From an uncultured Clostridia bacterium (GTDB lineage Bacteria > Bacillota_A > Clostridia > TANB77 > CAG-508), in contig CAQOYX010000066.1 in the NCBI GenBank assembly GCA_948852375.1, positions 1 to 8,573 on the forward strand: a DNA stretch of 8,573 nucleotides, given 5' to 3'. Shown in pieces: positions 8,001-8,573 of the stretch. The notes below the pieces were generated by a model that did no database searches, was not told where the DNA came from, and saw nothing but the letters and a program-made list of their open reading frames with translations. Within the stretch, counting starts at the first letter, position 1, and every line of letters begins with the position of its first letter. Made by a program: the position numbers and the translations under genes.

Positions 8001-8171
8001 AGTAAAATAAAAAGAGATTGGCATTATAATACAGATATTCATAATGAAATTGCTCAAGCAATAGATGATACAATATTTATGTATGCAACAAGAAAAAATA
8101 TTGATCTAGACCTTGAAGAATTAGATAAACTAATAGAGGAAATTATAAATATAGCACTAATGAAATACTAA
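5088..8171 (+). CDS. hsdR: Type I restriction-modification system restriction/translocation subunit HsdR
   Basis: HsdR joins the methyltransferase core to form the restriction enzyme, which pulls in DNA with ATP and cuts far from the unmethylated target. The 1027-residue product has the usual length and order. The N-terminal nuclease domain has the PD-(D/E)xK residues D155 and E169-C-K171. The superfamily 2 motor has Walker A GSGKS at 310-314 (preceded by WHTQ), the DEGH box at 407-410, TGTP at 434-437, TGFDAP at 635-640 and QAIARINR at 658-665. The C-terminal helical part includes a DUF3387-like segment around YYKKFSTRIEETIEEYRNRRI. Every catalytic motif is intact. ATG 5088 lies 24 bases after the hsdS stop. 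Its binding site is a GGGGGC run at 5075-5080 rather than GGAGG as in front of the other genes, and a five-codon in-frame reading frame (ATG 5073 to TAA 5085-5087) ends exactly at the start codon, which might lower its translation. Confidence 0.97.
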   Translation: MEEKIPVVNEMSTSQRPAIEVLQRLGYKYISGEENKNLRNNILTDVIFKDILAKKLNEINNYEYKGEKYKFSASTIGQAMKDLNEDLVTGLISTNEKIYDLLTLGKSYQENMVDGTKRSFDIKYIDFEHPENNDFYVTEEFSVLRMNGKDYARPDIVLFVNGIPLAVIECKDASVPIIQAISQNIRNQKPDYIPQLFKFIQIVMAANKNETKYATCGTPDKFWSTWSEQYVEKQNELLNKTVIGRQVTKQDRDIISLFEKERFLELIKDFIIFEAGKKKICRYQQYFAVKAMLERIKHDKKGGVIWHTQGSGKSITMVYITKKLMEDKQIQNPQVVIVTDRVDLDKQIHKTFNRIGVEAARATTGNNLTDLIKNEKIRVITTVVNKFETVVKSGVSLDAQNTFILVDEGHRTQYGEINRRMQEVFKGAIYISFTGTPIMKRDRNIFDKFGGLIHKYSLDDALKDKSIVPLIYEGKMVDQEVSKEAIDIRLDMLTRNLTEEQKMDVMKKWSRFEKVASSEQRLELIAWDIANNYNQTLKGTGFNSMLACNKKVEAVKYYNIFKDEFPELEVAVVISSPDMREGEGSIDEDTNDIVKKFYINAISNYKNEEEYEETIKSKFINGDIDILIVVDKLLTGFDAPKASTLYLDKQIKEHNLLQAIARINRLCDGKDYGYIVDYRGLLGELDKALTMYQEAGLEEFNEEDIKSSVYYIDTEINNMFDAYEGLKELFKNIKNKNDLEEYEIFLENEKIRKNFYNKLCKLGSMLSIILPSDQAYYKVGKEKISELRKALAFYQKLRATVKLRYSETIDHKEYEAKLQKLLDNYVVAQEMMRITEPVDITDAKNFDKELEKMVTDRGKADAIRTRLTRTISEKFKEDPAYYKKFSTRIEETIEEYRNRRITDSEYLQKMQYIKEDFRKGNSGISYPTNITTENSRAFYGVIYDKLIPRMKENANIEEIGEIALTIQREIESKIKRDWHYNTDIHNEIAQAIDDTIFMYATRKNIDLDLEELDKLIEEIINIALMKY

Positions 8172-8191
8172 TTGTCTAGGAAGGATGAAAC

Positions 8192-8573
8192 ATGGAAAAG
8201 GATTTTATTGAATATAATGGAGAAAAGATATATTTTTATGTTCAAAGAAAAAAAGTAAAAAATATTAATCTAAAAGTGAACATAGATAAAAAAGTAACTT
8301 TATCAATACCAATGAAAATGTCATTAGATAAAGCAAAAGACTTTGTCAAGAAAAAAGCAAATTGGATAAAAAAACAACAAGACTTTTATAATACATTTGG
8401 AGAACAAAAAGAAAATATAACTTTTGAAGATGGAGAAACAGTTTATTTGTTAGGAAAGCAATATAAGATGAAAATTACTTCAGATAATGGTAATAATGTT
8501 GTTATAAATAATAAATATATTGAAATCAAAATGGTTAGCAGATACAGGAAAAACTGCAATAGTAATTTGCATT
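8192..8573 (+). CDS. YgjP/DUF45-like metallopeptidase, N-terminal part (cut by window end)
   Basis: About 127 residues are visible before the window ends. The start resembles the YgjP (DUF45, SprT/M48-like) family: a strand pair with V-Q-R-K-K-V-K-N-I-N-L-K-V (residues 17-29), LSIP at 37-40, a helix ending FVKKKANWIKKQQ (51-63), and the family-typical FEDGETVYLLGKQYKM (78-93). The zinc-binding HExxH motif expected in this family would lie beyond the window, so peptidase activity cannot be judged. ATG 8192 has AGGAAGG at 8178-8184 and starts 20 bases after the hsdR stop, so it is the fifth gene of the operon. Genes of this family often lie next to type I restriction genes, but their role there is not established to my knowledge. 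The last 40 or so bases look less family-like in this frame; a +1 shift would read W-L-A-D-T-G-K-T, so a frameshift near 8532 is possible. Confidence 0.7.
   Translation, partial: MEKDFIEYNGEKIYFYVQRKKVKNINLKVNIDKKVTLSIPMKMSLDKAKDFVKKKANWIKKQQDFYNTFGEQKENITFEDGETVYLLGKQYKMKITSDNGNNVVINNKYIEIKMVSRYRKNCNSNLH

Overview
The window is a strongly AT-rich bacterial segment from an anaerobic, low-GC Firmicute, most likely a member of the Clostridia. This rests on a TagO/WecA-like cell-envelope enzyme next to a rubredoxin, GGAGG-type ribosome binding sites, A/T-ending codons throughout, and ordinary genetic-code use (tryptophan as TGG, no internal TGA). The species cannot be named from the sequence.

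Left part (1-1418). A polyprenyl-phosphate sugar-1-phosphate transferase gene of the MraY/WecA/TagO family is split by a one-base frame change at a run of eight T (336-343). A 50-residue rubredoxin follows in the same direction. Behind it lies a short stretch that looks like the 3' half of a decayed CAU-anticodon tRNA (1331-1373), then a clear rho-independent terminator (1382-1418).

Middle (1419-1766). This is an AT-rich spacer with no convincing gene. It holds a possible single insertion-sequence end, a small inverted repeat, and a strong sigma-A-type promoter (TTGACA, 17 bases, TATAAA) pointing right.

Right part (1767-8573). One tightly packed operon encodes a type I restriction-modification system in the order half-size HsdS, HsdM, full-size HsdS, HsdR, then the start of a YgjP/DUF45-like metallopeptidase cut by the window end. 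HsdM, the full HsdS and HsdR keep the motifs expected of working subunits. HsdM with a specificity subunit would methylate adenine at a split target, and addition of HsdR would give an ATP-driven translocating nuclease that cuts unmodified DNA.

The most interesting features are the extra single-domain specificity protein that opens the operon and could give a second target or a regulatory assembly, the frame change in the envelope gene, and the tRNA-like remnant that may be an old integration scar. I do not see an entirely new kind of system. The unusual element is the two-specificity-subunit layout with an accessory metallopeptidase.
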